Of a DNA stretch of 64,000 nt, positions 47,330 through 56,531 are shown piece after piece. The position numbers were made by a program, and so were the translations under genes. Source of the DNA: Nematostella vectensis (lineage: Eukaryota > Cnidaria > Anthozoa > Actiniaria > Edwardsiidae); contig NC_064039.1 of assembly GCF_932526225.1 (NCBI RefSeq), positions 14,774,139-14,838,138 on the forward strand, given 5' to 3'. The stretch's first letter is position 1; every line of letters begins with the position of its first letter. The notes under the pieces are model-generated. The model ran no database searches. It saw only the letters and a program-made list of their open reading frames with translations, and was not told the origin of the DNA.

Positions 47330-47755
47330 ATGGCCTCCATCGCAATTTTGGTTGGTGGCGCCGCCCTAAACGCGACTGCATTCGTTGGTGGCAACTACCT
47401 CGCAAAGTTCCTGTCAAACGATGAGAGCCCTGCCTTGGCTGAGAAGGAGAGGCACGACAAGGCCCTCAAGAAATACCAACGAGATTATGGACGCTACCAA
47501 CAGCGGCGACAAAAAATCCTCGATTGGCAAGCGCAAAGTCGCGAGAGAGGGGCCCTCGCAAAGCAAAACTTCACCGACACTGACTACGCGCTCAAACTCT
47601 ACAACCAGACCCGACCAAAACAATCCCTGGAGTCGATGTGGGCTCCTGAGCTGTCCGACTAATACATCCCCAGCAAAACGCAGAAAAACGCCGAGTTAGC
47701 GTACATTGGCGCCGGCGCTCCCGCCATCGGCTACACAGCTAGCCGCTTGCTGTAA
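47330..47755 (+). pseudogene. Unknown element protein with one in-frame stop
   Basis: From ATG 47330 the frame encodes a Gly/Ala-rich hydrophobic N-terminus (SIAILVGGAALNATAFVGGN). A long charged helix follows (about residues 38-80, rich in Lys, Glu, Gln, Arg), then a stop TAA at 47660-47662. The same frame continues at once and ends at 47753-47755 with a second hydrophobic stretch (YIGAGAPAIGYTASRLL). I read the TAA as a lesion in a protein of about 140 residues with a membrane segment at each end. Function unknown. Confidence 0.55.
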
Positions 47756-47825
47756 TGCAGCTGCCGTTCCGGCGCCTCATCTAGGCGGCCTTTTTCCATA
47801 CTGCGCGTATACGTATACGTATAAG

Positions 47826-48107
47826 ATGATTGCAGACCAGTTGTGGAGTGTTATGCACGAGGTAGCAGCCGCTGCTAAGCGAGTGACACCGAAGGTGTCG
47901 TCGATGGGTGGATTATGTAGCTTTGGTGACATTGCTAAACGAAGCCTCGAGTTGTGGCGCGCAGACAGGGAGTGCGTTAAGAGATTCACCAATTTCGTTC
48001 TCCGAGGGCCTACCGACCTCAGAAAGACCGCCTCGGCACTACCCGAGCAGACGGCAACCGCCTGTTGGGGACTGATACACCTGTTGCAGTACATTGCCGA
48101 CACGTAA
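47826..48107 (+). CDS. Unknown small protein of the element
   Basis: 93 residues, helical, starting two bases after the CGTATACGTATACGTAT motif and ending in TAATG, where the A and the next gene's ATG share bases (48105-48109). Contains a conserved-looking stretch, GDIAKRSLELWRADRECVKRF (first 20 residues from 36 onward), with acidic and aromatic residues. No transmembrane helix is seen. The overlap with the integrase start indicates tight packing. Function unknown. Confidence 0.5.
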   Translation: MIADQLWSVMHEVAAAAKRVTPKVSSMGGLCSFGDIAKRSLELWRADRECVKRFTNFVLRGPTDLRKTASALPEQTATACWGLIHLLQYIADT

Positions 48108-49043
48108 TGGCGGCGAAGCGAATGTCCGACGAAGAACTCGATGCGTCGAGTATACTACGCCTTCCAGGGAGTGACCGCTCTGCATGCCAAACTTCCCAAG
48201 GGCTTAGCCTCCATAGATCAAGTGCGCAAGTGGGTAAGCTCGCAGCCCGCCGGGGGCTACACACAGACAGCCCCTCCTCCGACTTCCTACGCCCACTTCT
48301 CGGAGCAGATACCAAACCGTATCCACCAGTCGGACCTGCTATTCTTGCCAACCGACCGCGGGTACAAGTATGCCCTGACTGTAGTTGACGTTGCTTCACG
48401 ATATAAAGCCGCCCGCCCACTGAGGACTAAGAGCGCGGCCGTCGTCTCCCGCGAACTCGCTGACATCTATGCAGAGGGACCTCTCACATGGCCTAAAGTC
48501 CTCATGGTTGATGACGGCACGGAGTTCAAGGGTGCTACCACAAAGTTCCTAACAGACCACGGGGTGGAGGTCCGACGGGCTGAGCCAGGGCACCACAGGA
48601 GCCAAGCTTTCACCGAGTCTTTCCATCGCTGGCTGGCACAGCGCCTATTTCGTGCGCAGTACTCGAAGGAGCTTGCATCCGGCGAAACAAACCGCGAGTG
48701 GGTTACCGCTTTGCCAATCGTCATCTCAGACATAAACGCAACGAACACTCGCATGACTGGCTTTGCGCCTAAAGACGCCAAAAAACTGAGACGCGTGCCT
48801 CTCAAAGCCGAAAAGCCCCCTTTAGAGGTCCCCTTAGAGGTCGGAAAGGAGGTGTACATCGCCGTAAACGAGGAAGACCTCCAGGACAAGGGCCGACGGC
48901 GAGCAACGGACCCGTGGTGGACAAGCAAGGCATACCCAATACTAAAGAGGGTTATGGAGCCCGGACAGCCAGTGTTGTATTACACGGCGTACTCTAAGCA
49001 CGGCTTTACGCGTTCGCAGTTGCCTAGCGTCACGCTAGCGTGA
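48107..49043 (+). CDS. Polinton-type retroviral-like integrase
   Basis: The main frame, 48141-49043, gives 300 residues. Catalytic residues visible are an Asp in HQSDLLFLPTD, an Asp in MVDDGTEFKG and, 35 residues further, the Glu in QAFTESFHRW: the D,D,35E pattern of the retroviral integrase fold. Surrounding words such as YKYALTVVDVASRYKAARPLR and the absence of a chromodomain point to the integrase of Polintons rather than to Gypsy. The enzyme would cut and join element ends into host DNA, giving the 6-bp duplication. The natural start may be ATG 48107, whose frame (MAAKRMSDEELD) shifts by one near 48140; ATG 48141 is the alternative. The catalytic core appears intact. Confidence 0.88.
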
Positions 49044-50036
49044 TCATCCCTTGTGCCTTCTATTGCAGCTAAGGCACGTGAGTGTGACATTCCACTTGTA
49101 GTGACCCTGACTGTCGTCCAGCCGGTCGATACTGAAGCATTGGGGATGGCTCTTGGTGTACCCCTGAAGCAGAAGCTGAGTGCCACAGACCGTGCACTTC
49201 TTTTCCGCGTCAGCAATCATGCCGAGTACGTGGTCTACCGTCAGAACGGGGTGCGATCCCGTGTACTTTGTGCGACCCTTTTGCCTGTCGTCTATAGCGT
49301 ATCGCTTGATTCGCGCTATAATGAGCTCTTCACTGGGCGTAGCCTGCAGTCCTGTGGGAACCAAGGCACCGGGGGTGTTATCGGGGGGGATCACGCAGAC
49401 TATCTGGTCGGCGTGCCGCACGCCCTCTAAGCTGTGGTCTATGATAAACAGACGTCTTGGAGTCTGGATAGTCTTGCCCTGCACCCGGTGGACGGTTCTC
49501 CAGCCCGAGTATTTCCACTCGAGGGGAAGCCCGTTAAGGACCGCGTCGAGGGGAACCTCGACTACCGTGCCTTTGTATGCGTCAACCTTCTCACCCCTTT
49601 TGCCTGGCACGGGCACTGGCCGCCCTTGCTTGCGATAACGATGCGCGACGCTAGGATCGGGGTCAAAGCGGATGGTTGCTGGCAATCGGAGGTAGTTTTT
49701 CCTGTGGTGCTCTATCAATCGCTGCTGAACAAGAGCCCCCATCCTGTTGGTCGAGCACACCCACATATCGCTTGGGCGGGTCTGCTCGATTGCCGCGTCG
49801 AACGCTACCCCATCCCACTCCTCTCGAAACACCTCAAGCTGTTTGGAATCTGGCCGACACCAAATCCGGTCCTTTATGTCGTGGAGCCTGGAGGAGGGCG
49901 CGGCAGAGCCGCAGTCGCATGTACTGTACGGCTTTCCGCAGTCTTCACACAGGCAGCGGTAGTCTGACTCGAACCGGCGGATGTTCCCTTGTCCCCTCTT
50001 TATCTCCCCAGGGCGGGACCTGCCCATAGTCGCCAC
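49044..50036 (-). pseudogene. SF1 helicase C-terminal part with HNH-type domain (end of the replication gene)
   Basis: 330 codons. Residues about 25-125 are the middle of a superfamily 1 helicase (DYRCLCEDCG, then VCSTNRMGALVQQRL). GWRTVHRVQGKTI near 180-192 and IIDHSLEGVRHADQIVCVI fit the last helicase motifs. The end is a zinc-type HNH module: CTVCG, then FSIDRLDDSQGHYKWNVTLT, then CLSC. The Walker A and B motifs are missing: upstream the frame meets the polymerase part directly. The ATG at 50036 is therefore not a real start. Known Polinton polymerases are not usually fused in this way. Confidence 0.7.
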
Positions 50037-51601
50037 AACACACTACCTGACACGGCCGCGTGGCACACTCGGAGGACGTCTCCGCGAGGGATTCGCCTCA
50101 ACATGCGTCGCAACGCTATGTTTGTGTACGCCAAGACGAAGGCCCTGATATGGTACCATTGTGAGCGCCAGACTCCGTCTTTGTATTGGATCAGATGAGC
50201 CCCGTCGGCATGCTCGAAGTTAAGTAAGTGGTCGGTGCCCGCAAGGAGGTTTGTCAGATACGCGGCTTCTTCACGATCGCGGACTACGATCAAGGACTCG
50301 TCGCCATGGCGAGCGCACTTGCCTACGAAACGGACAGCGAGATCTCGACCCTCAGGGTACTGCGAGTCTTCGCCGCCGGGGCGGCACGCGATGGAGTGGG
50401 GGAACTTGATGGAGTCCTTTTTTTCCGACGCTATACAACACCTCCCTCGCCGTGGCCATGACTAGGTCACCCGAGTCTAACAGGTCCTTGAGCTCTGGCG
50501 TGGTGATCCAGCCCTCGTTTTGTTCCAAGTGCTGCCCTACCCTCTCGGAAGTGTAGGGGTGGCAGGCCTCAGAGAACTCCCACTCGGTCAGCTGAATGAC
50601 CCCGGTTAGTTGAAGAACCTCGCTCAATGGCCGTCCCACAACATCCGCGATACGATACACGTTCGTAGGAAGCCGTATTTCCGTACCAAATCAATTGCGT
50701 CCGAGGCGCCGCCGAAGACGCTGTCCTCGCATCCTAGGTACGCCGCACGCATGTCGATGTGCGCATGAGGCTGCGCCCCTAAGTTTTCCTTGCTATTCCA
50801 CACTTTGGACTCAACCTGCGCCGCTCGCCAGACGTTCCTGTATTTAAGAGGCGTTGGCCTGATGTTCTCTCTTTGGGTCCACTTCTTAAAGCGATACCCT
50901 ATTGCGCCGCCCATCGAGTGCGTAGCTTCGGTGTACTCTTGGTAGGCTGGGTGATCATCAGGGAGCCATTGAGGGTCATATCCTGTCTCGTCTGTAAACG
51001 CCCTGTCGATAGCCGCTCCGTCCTGTCCCAATCGGTACAGTTTGCCTTCGTGCGTGACTATAACGCGCCCGCACAGCCAGATCCTCGCGCTTCTAGGGAT
51101 CGCCCTTTTTATAAAGCGAATGAGCACCTCTCGCACTTTTGCCTCGCGCGTTTTTGTGGCGGCACTGGTAGCGCGAAGCGCTGCCTTCTCCTGACATAAC
51201 GAACGAAGCTCCCCCTCAGCCTCGAAGTCTAGGCCGTGGACGCTCGTGATCGCAGGTGGTTCGTTCGGAAGCTCCGCCCAGGCGTGGCTATTGTGGCAAG
51301 GGATAGTGACCCTCGCCTTAGTCTTGTACTTCCCCGAGTCCCACATAACGTTGCCCAGGGCGTCCACGGCTACTAGCTTTACCTTGAGCTTCTTTTCCAT
51401 CTCAAAGAGGTCTTCTTTGGTGCATCCCGTAGTGGCCAGCTTCTTGTCAAATCGCTCGGGGATCCTGCCTCGGGTCTTGGTTAGACCGAGGGAGCGCGAG
51501 GTGCCGTGATTCCTCAAGAAGTCGGCAACATAACTCACAACACAGTTAGCGAAGGTGTCACCCCCTTTTCGCTCAAACATTGGCCCAGGCTCACCATTCT
51601 G
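50000..51601 (-). pseudogene. Family B DNA polymerase-like region, frameshifted
   Basis: Frame 51580-50624 carries an N-terminal region with the NSHAWAEL segment and, near its end, AHIDMRAAYLG. I read the latter as polymerase motif A (D..xxY). A one-base shift near 50655 leads into 50660-50420, and another at an A run near 50417 leads into 50420-50000. The last piece contains WYHIRAFVLAYTNIALRRML followed by GDVLRV, the usual lead-in to motif C. The sequence is lost exactly where the motif C aspartates should stand. This fits a protein-primed-type polymerase of the Polinton class, but the assignment rests on pattern reading. The copy cannot be functional. Confidence 0.6.
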
Positions 51602-52297
51602 CCCAGGTAAAGGGCGAAGCTCTTATCTCATGTAGACGAGGTACTCTCGTTTCTCCCAAATACCCGCATCGATGCCTTCCAGGGCGCCGACTGCGATTTG
51701 GTCCCCTCTTTTGACTAATGACCCACCAATCTTGTGCTCCGAGCGCCCTCCTCTGTGATTGGTGCCAATGGCTCTGCGGGGGCCTTACCAACGACCGTAA
51801 AGAGTCTGTAACGCCGGTCGGGGTCTACCATCTCAAGCACCGGTGGCAACACTGCGTTTGCCCGCAGAGACTCTCGCTCGTGCGAGACCCACCACACCGA
51901 GCCATCGTCATTAATATCAGGCCCCCCGCATAACCGGCTTTAGAGCAATAACACCTGCTCCACCAAGATCTCGTATCTCCTGGTAAACACCGGCGCTTAT
52001 GTCTTGGCCCCGAAGAGTGGCATCCACGCTTGGAAACCGAAGATGAGCGCCGCCGACGAAGAGAGAATAGTACTTCTCGGGGTCTAAGCCCTCTGGGCCC
52101 TTTTGCTCCAGCAATGGGTCGAACTCGCGCCAGACTTCCTCTGGCCGCGAGCTCGTCGGCATGAGCGGCTTAAGCAGCTCGTGCTTGGCATCCCCGGGGA
52201 TGTCCTCGTCCAGGATGTTCTGGACCAGCCCTGCCAGTACGGCGGGCGCCTCTTTGTCAGGCATACTATTGAGAATCTCCTCTATGTAAGCGTCCAT
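51602..52297 (-). pseudogene. Middle part of the replication gene, frameshifted
   Basis: Frame 52297-51917 (from MDAYIEEILNSMPDKEAPAV) encodes a mostly helical segment. It is followed by pieces in other frames at 51897-51715 and 51780-51628 that end at a TGA/TAA shortly before the polymerase region. The pieces are collinear, so they look like one protein with at least two frame changes and one stop. No domain is recognised; it lies where a linker between zinc finger and polymerase would be. Confidence 0.45.
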
Positions 52298-52470
52298 GTT
52301 TGGGTATGCCTTGTGCCACCCAGTTTCTAATTGCCCGTATCACAGCCGGCGGGGCGAGTGTTTGGGTATGCCTTGTGCCACCCAGTCTCTAATTGCCCGT
52401 ATCGCAACCGGCGGGGCGGGTGTTTGGGTATGCCTTGTGCCACCTAGTCTCTAATTGCCCGTATCGCGGG
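52298..52470. repeat. 62-bp tandem repeat, about 2.7 copies
   Basis: Copies start at 52299, 52361 and 52423 with TTTGGGTATGCCTTGTGCCA. The period of 62 is not a multiple of 3, so the expansion itself breaks the reading frame of the replication gene that runs through here on the minus strand. Confidence 0.95.
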
Positions 52471-52549
52471 CTGCGATATCAGACAGGACGAGTGCGAACC
52501 GTTCCCGAGCGCGCCTCTCGGTGCCGCGCATCCTCTGCCCTACACGATT

Positions 52550-53648
52550 GGGATGATTCACAACTTTACGTTTCTTTTCGAGGTAATTCACAAGATGAAA
52601 TTTTGATGGCTAAAACTAAAGTTGAATGTTGTGTTCATGAGATCAATGCCTGGATGGTGCATAATGGGCTAAAACTAAATCATGATAAATCAGAACTTAT
52701 TCTTTTTTCCTCCAAGTTCTGTCCTGCTCCAAGTCTTGAACATGTAAAGGTGGTTGATGAAATCATCAAACCTGCCTCCGCTGCATGGAATCTGGGAGTA
52801 ATTCTTGATAAGTATCTTTCTTTTGAAGATCATCTCAAAACGGTATGTAAATCTGCAAGATTCCACCTCAGAAATATTGGCAAAATTAGGAAGTACCTTG
52901 ACAAGAATTCCACAGAAATGCTTATACATGCCTTTATCAGTTCAAAACTAGACTATTGCAATTCCTCCTTTATGGATTACCTGACTACCAAATTCATAAA
53001 TTACAACTTATTCAAAACACAGCTGCTCGTATTATCAGCTTAACAAAAAAGACTGAGCATGTAACACCTATCCTGCAAGACGTATTATCAGCTTAACAAA
53101 AAAGACTGAGCATGTAACACCTATCCTGCAAGATCCCCACTGGTTACCAGTAAAGTACCGAATAATTTTTAAAGTTTTACTGACCGTTTTTAAATCTCTC
53201 AATGAAATAGCTCCACCATATATACCTTCAGGTCGAACGGGGCAATTTAAAGACCTATGGTGACCGCGCCTTTCTGTTTGTGGCTCCTAAACTATGGAAT
53301 GAGTTGCCATTTCAATTAAGGACAATACAAAATCTTAATACTTTCAAGCAATGCCTTAAGACTCACCTTTTTAAAGAAGCATTTAATTTATAATTAGTTT
53401 AAAATTCATTTTTTTTAATATCACTGTTAATTATACATTACATACATATATATCTATATATTTTTTAATTATTATATCGATTTTTATAAATGTAACATTT
53501 CCTATTAGACACAATGTATTGTCAGGGTGATTTTTAATTTTTAGTTGTGTAATGTTTATTTAATTGATATATAATTGTAAAGTGCCTAGGGCAATTATTG
53601 ATGAGGCGCTATATAAATGCTGATATTATTATTATTATTATTATTATT
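52550..53648 (+). mobile_element. 5'-truncated CR1/L2-like non-LTR retrotransposon nested in the element
   Basis: The plus-strand frame reads DDSQLYVSF, INAWMVHNGLKLNHDKSEL, NLGVILDKYLSF and SSKLDYCNSSF, the C-terminal half of a CR1/L2-clade reverse transcriptase. The reading is then broken (53043) by a direct duplication of about 54 bases at 53027-53132. The 3' end has GGCGCTATATAAATGCTG and an (ATT)n tail. It is flanked by ACGATT on both sides (52544-52549 and 53649-53654), a target duplication that fixes both ends. Confidence 0.9.
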
Positions 53649-53654
53649 ACGATT

Positions 53655-53894
53655 CGCTCCGCAGGGGCGGCACAACCGCGTCTCCGACTGCGTCCCTATG
53701 CCGCAGATCCTGCACGGCACGGGGAGGGGGCTGCCCTTACGGAGCCTTTGGAGTTGCACCTTGCAGTAGGTGTCCATGCACCTTCGGCCACACGTGTTTG
53801 CATGGCCGACCTTTAGCCACCCGCAGTAATCTTTCCCGCACTTCATCCTTCGAACGCTCGGTATACTACAGGACAGACGGGGGTCTAATTGCAA
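53655..53894 (-). pseudogene. Cysteine-rich zinc-finger start of the replication gene
   Basis: Minus-strand frame with regularly spaced cysteines: CGKDYCG, then CGRRCMDTYC, then CRICGIG and CRPCG, suggesting two or three zinc-binding units. Skipping the nested retroelement, the frame continues for about 38 codons (to about 52470) in the same direction towards the helical part of the replication gene. It is thus probably the N-terminal region of that protein or a separate small zinc protein just before it. Confidence 0.5.
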
Positions 53895-53934
53895 GGTTCC
53901 CGCATGTTACCGCGCGGAGCCGCGCTGGGGGCAT

Positions 53935-54060
53935 ACCGCCGCCGGAACGGCAAGCGCTTGCCGTTCCTTGCCGTTCCGGCAGGCTGGGGGGCGCGGCGGG
54001 GCGCGGTGCGGGTGCGCTTCGCGCTCCCGTTCCTATGCGCGCGTATGCCTTCGGCATAAC
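53935..54060. repeat. Cluster of GC palindromes
   Basis: Contains two inverted copies of GCCGGAACGGCA/TGCCGTTCCGGC at 53941-53952 and 53970-53982, plus hairpins with CTTCGG or CTTCGC loops such as GCGCTTCGCGC and ATGCCTTCGGCAT. The same short words are scattered through the element. Confidence 0.75.
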
Positions 54061-54099
54061 ATGTGGTTCCAGTCCCGCCACCCTACGGAGTGTCATTAG

Positions 54100-54400
54100 A
54101 CAGCGGGTTGATGATTGCTAATTATTTATCTACGTGATCCCCGCCCGCTGCCGCCGATAGACAGCGGATTGATGATTGCTAATTGTTTATCTACGCGAAG
54201 TGTGTTTTGCGTAGATTGACTTTAGTAAAAGTTTATCTACGCGAAGTTTGTTTTGCGTAGATAAACTTTTAGTAAAAGTTTATCTACGCGAAGCGTTTCT
54301 ATGAACGGCCAACGCGGAGTGTGTTTTGCGTAGATTAATAATTGCTAATTATTTATCTACGTGAAGTGGTCCCAACGTAGATTGATAATTAGCAATTATT
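54100..54400. repeat. Subterminal hairpin cluster, TTTATCTACGCGAAG type
   Basis: At least five direct and four inverted copies of ATCTACG(C/T)G lie in 300 bases beside the right terminal repeat. Among them is a near-perfect hairpin at about 54228-54292 with AAACTTTTAGTAAAAGTTT at its centre. GATTGATGATTGCTAATT also recurs. The left end has only the single copy within the terminal repeat. It could be a replication or integrase-recognition region. Confidence 0.8.
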
Positions 54401-54450
54401 AATCTACGCGAAACGCGTTTCGGTGTTTATGAAAATCCAAAGTCCCCCCG
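54401..54450. repeat. Right terminal inverted repeat
   Basis: AATCTACGCGAAACGCG continuing to CCAAAGTCCCCCCG, reverse complement of the left terminal repeat. The duplication AAAGAG follows. Confidence 0.93.
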
Positions 54451-54456
54451 AAAGAG

Positions 54457-55941
54457 GTATACCTAGAGGAGATTTCATACGCTGAAGGCTCTCGGGAGTG
54501 GCTCTAGACACTAAACTGGCATATTGCCATTCAAAATGAAGTATCTAATTACTTCTATGATCGCAATAAGGGGACATTCTAAATTGTTCTCGATTAGAGA
54601 CTAAGAGAACCGTAAGACGAACATCGTGACGAAATGAATCGTATGAAAAGTAAAAATAAGATCAATTGTGCATAATCACTCCCCAGTTTGTCTATAAGCT
54701 CCCCCCCCCCCTACTTTTTTCAGATATTTGGTTCAGAAAGAACAATAAATATAAGGAGATCCACGGAAGAACAATGAATCTGGCTTGCTTCGCCCCCCTT
54801 TTTTGAACTCCGGGATCCGCCCTCTGTATCTGGTTTTTGTTACGAGCCGGTTTTTGTTTGTTGCCGTCTGCCTCGAACTAAATCCATCTGAATCACGATA
54901 ACATTCTATCAATCCTTGATGAATACAATGAATACAGTAGTATGTGCAAAAAGAAAGAATGCCATATATCTAAATAAAATATATTTTTCCTATTATTTTC
55001 TCCTGCCAGTTTTTATATAGGATTTACTTGAGCTTTTTATAGTTATAGATATTCGCTGTAACTCAACCAGGATAAAAAACGGCCGAAGGGGAGAATTAGT
55101 ATCTGTTTTACTTCGTCTGAAAAATGGTTCTGTTTGATGAGTTGAAGTCGCTTCAACTTATGCCTCGGGCATTTTTTAGTCGCTGACCCTTTGAAGCATT
55201 AGTTGTAATCATACATCCGTATTTAAGTGGTTAACAATTCTCTTATCTTAAAGCTCACAAAGCTCCTTTTAAGTTCGTTATTTTGGAAACCCTTCAAACT
55301 TGCATTAGAGCAACTAAAATTTTGAATAAACTCCAGGCCTGTAGCCAGATTCAAAATTTTACTGAGGCAAAGCAAGCCACTGGATGATAAATCCAACAGA
55401 ATCAGGTGTTATATTTTATACTTTTTAATCGTGAAACACTAAAACATCAAAATTGTACTAAGGCGAGTGTCCCACTTGCCTCGTGCTGGCTGAAATCATT
55501 ACTCTACCACTGCGTATGAGCAGAAACACATTTACGAAAAGTTCGACTCACTCACTACAATTTTGCTCTCATACATTTGTTCTTTATTTATTTCCTAATA
55601 AAGTATATGTAAAATCTTATTCACTGTATCAAAATTTAGATCATGTGTAGCGACTGGAAGCTGTTTTACTAAATAGACCTAAGATTCGAAAAGATGTCGA
55701 AACATTCAAATTGCAAAATTGCAAGAAATATCAACTAGTTTTGTACTGTCACTTATTGTTTCAAGCTCGGTTTTCCTGTTAAAGTATAACAAGGCGATTT
55801 AAGTATAATCCCAAACCACTTCACATCGTATGACAGATATATTCAAATGATCAGTCTCGTCTTATTTCAACGCCCTCGCACGCTGTTTGTGAAATTTCTC
55901 CTTCTCTTCGTTGAGTTTTACGTGCTCTTTGTTTTCGAATT
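54457..55941. other. Intergenic, no gene seen
   Basis: AT-rich sequence after the Polinton-like element with one C run near 54701-54712. No frame above background is seen. Confidence 0.45.
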
Positions 55942-56531
55942 TTATACCCAATCTTCAATTGCTTCCTCGATTAGCCTCTTTCTAATAAGATTCCTTCTCT
56001 CATTAGCGCATACATCCCCAAGTTGTGACTTCAACCTGTTCAGTCTTTCATCATTCCCATAGCTATCTACATAATCCCTGATCGATTCTTCCGCATTAAA
56101 ATGGACTTTGGGTAAATTTTCCTTCCCTTGGTAAACTTGTTTTCCTGTTCTCGGGGACCTAGCTTCAATTCTATTCCATCTCAAACTTGTCTCTGTTTGC
56201 TTTTTATCACACTTTTCATTTTGTAGGTTGTTTGGCATGTCACATGAATTAAAGTAGCAGACATCCTCTAGTTGTGTCGACCAGTGAACGTTCTTTTTGA
56301 CGTCTCTGTTCTTCAACAAATGAGCAAAGATCTTTTTGTACGATGATTGACTCAAGCTCATTGTGTAGGTATACACACCGTGTCGTTTCGGAAATATTCA
56401 GCTGCTTTGCAGGCTGTTTTAGAGTTCACTTTTTGAAAAACGTCGACGGAGTCCTGGTCGCTATCTTTCAAAGCTTCGTCTACGAGATTCTGTTTTTCAC
56501 GGCCTGTTAAATAAGACTTGGTCACGTGCAT
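55942..56531 (-). CDS. Possible gene of unknown function, two overlapping frames
   Basis: The first frame starts at 56531 (MHVTKSYLTGREKQNLVDEA) and ends in a TGA at 56358-56360. That stop overlaps the ATG (56361) of the second frame, which reads MSLSQSSYKKIFAHLLKNRD and runs 139 codons to 55942, ending AIEDWV. Both parts have ordinary soluble-protein composition (charged helices, few low-complexity stretches). The ATGA overlap in a nuclear gene suggests a frameshift lesion or an unrecognised short intron rather than two genes. I cannot name a family. Confidence 0.4.

Larger units (their letters stand above)
42744..54450. mobile_element. Polinton/Maverick-like DNA element, 11.7 kb, decayed
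   Basis: GC-rich island in AT-rich DNA bounded by inverted repeats of about 50 bases and by AAAGAG on each side (42738-42743 and 54451-54456). A 6-bp duplication, a Polinton-type integrase and a family B polymerase gene together define this class. Canonical members are 15-20 kb and carry capsid, ATPase and protease genes; none is recognisable here. The gene order is as follows. Plus strand: 43388-44921, 45641-46253, 46307-46957, 47028-47252, 47330-47755, 47826-48107, 48141-49043. Minus strand: 42918-43200, 44906-45172, 45216-45437, and the large replication gene 49044-53894. Genes are packed with overlaps of a few bases, as in viruses. The copy is broken by frameshifts, stops, a deletion, a 62-bp triplication and a nested retroelement. 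Confidence 0.85.

Noticed and set aside
48107..49043. Integrase belonging to a Gypsy or Ginger-type element
   Set aside because: Lack of the chromodomain and HHCC context seen in the nearby Gypsy, the 6-bp duplication and the linked polymerase-like gene fit Polinton better.
42744..54450. Bacterial contamination or misassembly as an explanation of the GC-rich block
   Set aside because: Terminal inverted repeats, a target duplication in AT-rich host DNA and a nested animal-type retroelement with its own duplication show a genuine insertion.
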